A stretch of 5,701 nt of DNA from an uncultured Treponema sp. (lineage in GTDB: Bacteria; Spirochaetota; Spirochaetia; Treponematales; Treponemataceae). Every line of letters begins with the position of its first letter. Position 1 is the first letter of the stretch. A program made the position numbers and the translations under genes. The notes under the pieces are model-generated. The model worked only from the letters and a program-made list of their open reading frames with translations. It did not search any database and was not told the DNA's origin. Shown piece by piece: positions 5,161 through 5,701 of the stretch. Where the stretch lies: the NCBI GenBank assembly GCA_937900125.1, contig CALCEK010000220.1, positions 1-5,701 of the forward strand, given 5' to 3'.

Positions 5161-5589
5161 TTATGCGTCCATGTTCTGCAATGCGTCGAGGATTTTGTGC
5201 CGCCAGTAGAACGACGTCGTCAGGTCGATTCCGCAGATTTCCGCCGACTTCCGCAACGAGTCGCCGTTCATCAGGCTCTCGACATATTTTTTCCAGACGG
5301 AGAGGCTTTTCGGCGAGCCGGAGATGATTGTTCCAGTCGTGGATGAAAACTGCTTCTTGCAGTCCATGCAGATGAAATTCTGGGTTCCGTCGGGTCTGTG
5401 TCCGTTCTTTGAGGCATGGCGCGAGTGGCAATGTGGGCAAAAAATTCCGTCGGCGAACCGTTTTTTCATCATGAATTCGTCTTTCGTCTCCTCCTGATAT
5501 ATCTCGGAGCCGCCAAACATGGCTATGATTTCGTTCAGCTCCTCTTTTGTGAGTTTTTTCAGTTCCTCTGAAATCTCTTTTGCGGTCAT
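5161..5589 (-). pseudogene. IS1595-family transposase, N-terminal half only
   Basis: This 142-residue frame keeps the DNA-binding front of an IS1595-type transposase, normally about 300 residues. Residues 1-40 are helical and charged. Residues 51-77 form a zinc ribbon with Cys51-x2-Cys54 and Cys74-x2-Cys77, followed by the family-typical KKQFSSTTGTI. Residues about 95-138 look like a helix-turn-helix (SLRKSAEICGIDLTTSFYWRHKILDAL). The frame stops after QNMDA, just where the catalytic D-D-E/N domain should begin, and a downstream catalytic fragment continues in another frame at 5155-5102. The start at 5589 is supported by AGGAG 7 nt upstream. As it stands it could still be expressed as a short DNA-binding protein, but it cannot transpose. 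The codons are more G/C-rich than those of neighbouring genes. The family call is confident; the exact IS name is not known. Confidence 0.82.
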
Positions 5590-5596
5590 TTTTTCG

Positions 5597-5601
5597 CTCC
5601 T
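5597..5601 (-). promoter_or_regulatory. Ribosome binding site of the transposase fragment
   Basis: AGGAG on the minus strand lies 7 nt before the ATG at 5589, so translation of the truncated frame remains possible. Confidence 0.65.
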
Positions 5602-5609
5602 ATGATGGA

Positions 5610-5638
5610 ATTTTAGCAGATTTCATTAAAATGTGCAA
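5610..5638 (-). promoter_or_regulatory. Possible promoter inside the IS end
   Basis: On the minus strand TTGCAC (5633-5638) and TAAAAT (5610-5615) stand 17 bp apart, the first inside the terminal repeat and the second directly after it. The -10 box matches at five of six positions but the -35 at only three, so it is weak. Confidence 0.35.
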
Positions 5639-5646
5639 ATAGAGCC
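5616..5646 (-). repeat. Terminal inverted repeat at the transposase 5' side
   Basis: Read on the minus strand from 5646, this end begins GGCTCTATTTGCACA and ends AATGAAATCTGC. It pairs with the repeat at 5048-5078 and lies just upstream of the transposase start. Confidence 0.8.
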
Positions 5647-5648
5647 AA

Positions 5649-5678
5649 ACTATATTTAACGGTCTTTATTCCCGTCAA
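5649..5678 (-). promoter_or_regulatory. Possible chromosomal promoter reading into the IS
   Basis: On the minus strand TTGACG (5673-5678) and TATAGT (5649-5654) each match consensus at five of six positions, with an 18-bp spacer. Initiation would be near 5642, inside the IS end. It may be the promoter of an older gene that the IS separated from its target, or it may drive the transposase fragment. Confidence 0.4.
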
Positions 5679-5701
5679 TGAAATAAATTACTGATTTAAG
5701 G

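Larger units (their letters stand above)
5048..5646 (-). mobile_element. Internally deleted IS1595-like insertion sequence, 599 bp
   Basis: The ends are 31-bp inverted repeats matching at 24 positions. Between them lies a minus-strand transposase with an IS1595-type zinc-ribbon N-terminus, followed by a short out-of-frame piece of the catalytic domain. Intact members of this family are usually around 0.9-1.1 kb, so several hundred base pairs appear lost. The inside looks richer in G+C than the flanking DNA, consistent with recent arrival from another genome. The 8-bp flanks (AAAGAAAA at 5040-5047 and AAACTATA at 5647-5654) do not form a clear target duplication, though the family normally makes 8-bp ones. 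It cannot move by itself, but with both ends kept it might be mobilised by an intact relative. Confidence 0.8.

Noticed and set aside
5056..5346. Plus-strand open frames across the IS
   Set aside because: They are antisense shadows of the G+C-rich transposase, rich in Arg and Ser, with no ribosome binding site or family resemblance.
4889..5440. Minus-strand 183-codon frame running from the IS through to ohrR
   Set aside because: It overlaps the zinc-ribbon frame out of phase and then crosses the ohrR promoter. Only the short VTDLCC...KFAEK stretch is meaningful, as a transposase remnant.
5040..5654. Target-site duplication flanking the IS
   Set aside because: The 8-bp flanks AAAGAAAA and AAACTATA share only scattered A residues, as expected by chance in AT-rich DNA.

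Overview
The window looks like chromosome of an AT-rich spirochaete, most likely a Treponema. The strongest evidence is a 519-residue phenylalanyl-tRNA synthetase alpha chain of the archaeal/eukaryotic type, with a long winged-helix-like N-terminus and no pheT directly after it. Spirochaetes are known to carry this version. The organism call is inference from gene content and composition; no rRNA or other marker is present.

Region 1 (1-2516, + strand) begins with a perfect stem-loop and a GAF-GGDEF diguanylate cyclase whose catalytic and inhibitory motifs are intact. Two exported proteins of unknown function follow closely (gaps of 49 and 23 nt, no terminator between), so the three probably form one operon linking c-di-GMP synthesis to two envelope or periplasmic proteins.

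Region 2 (2517-2842) has no gene but is dense in structure. A 146-bp MITE-like nested inverted repeat surrounds a 54-bp REP-like palindrome. It is followed by a second stem-loop that shares a GAGATGCCC motif with the one at the window start, a small hairpin, and a textbook intrinsic terminator that ends exactly where the pheS ribosome binding site begins.

Region 3 (2843-4460) is pheS, starting at TTG, followed by a long stem-loop shared with the convergent gene on its right.

Region 4 (4461-4995, - strand) is a clear ohrR, the organic-peroxide-sensing MarR repressor. Its promoter has a perfect -10 box, and an OhrR-type operator covers the predicted start of transcription, which indicates autorepression. 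No ohr peroxidase gene lies in the window.

Region 5 (5048-5646) is a 599-bp remnant of an IS1595-like insertion sequence. It has two 31-bp inverted ends that match at 24 positions. Its transposase keeps the zinc ribbon and helix-turn-helix-like N-terminus, has lost the front of the catalytic domain by internal deletion, and keeps a short out-of-frame piece of the rest. It looks richer in G+C than its surroundings, consistent with acquisition. The last 55 bases hold only a possible promoter reading into the element.
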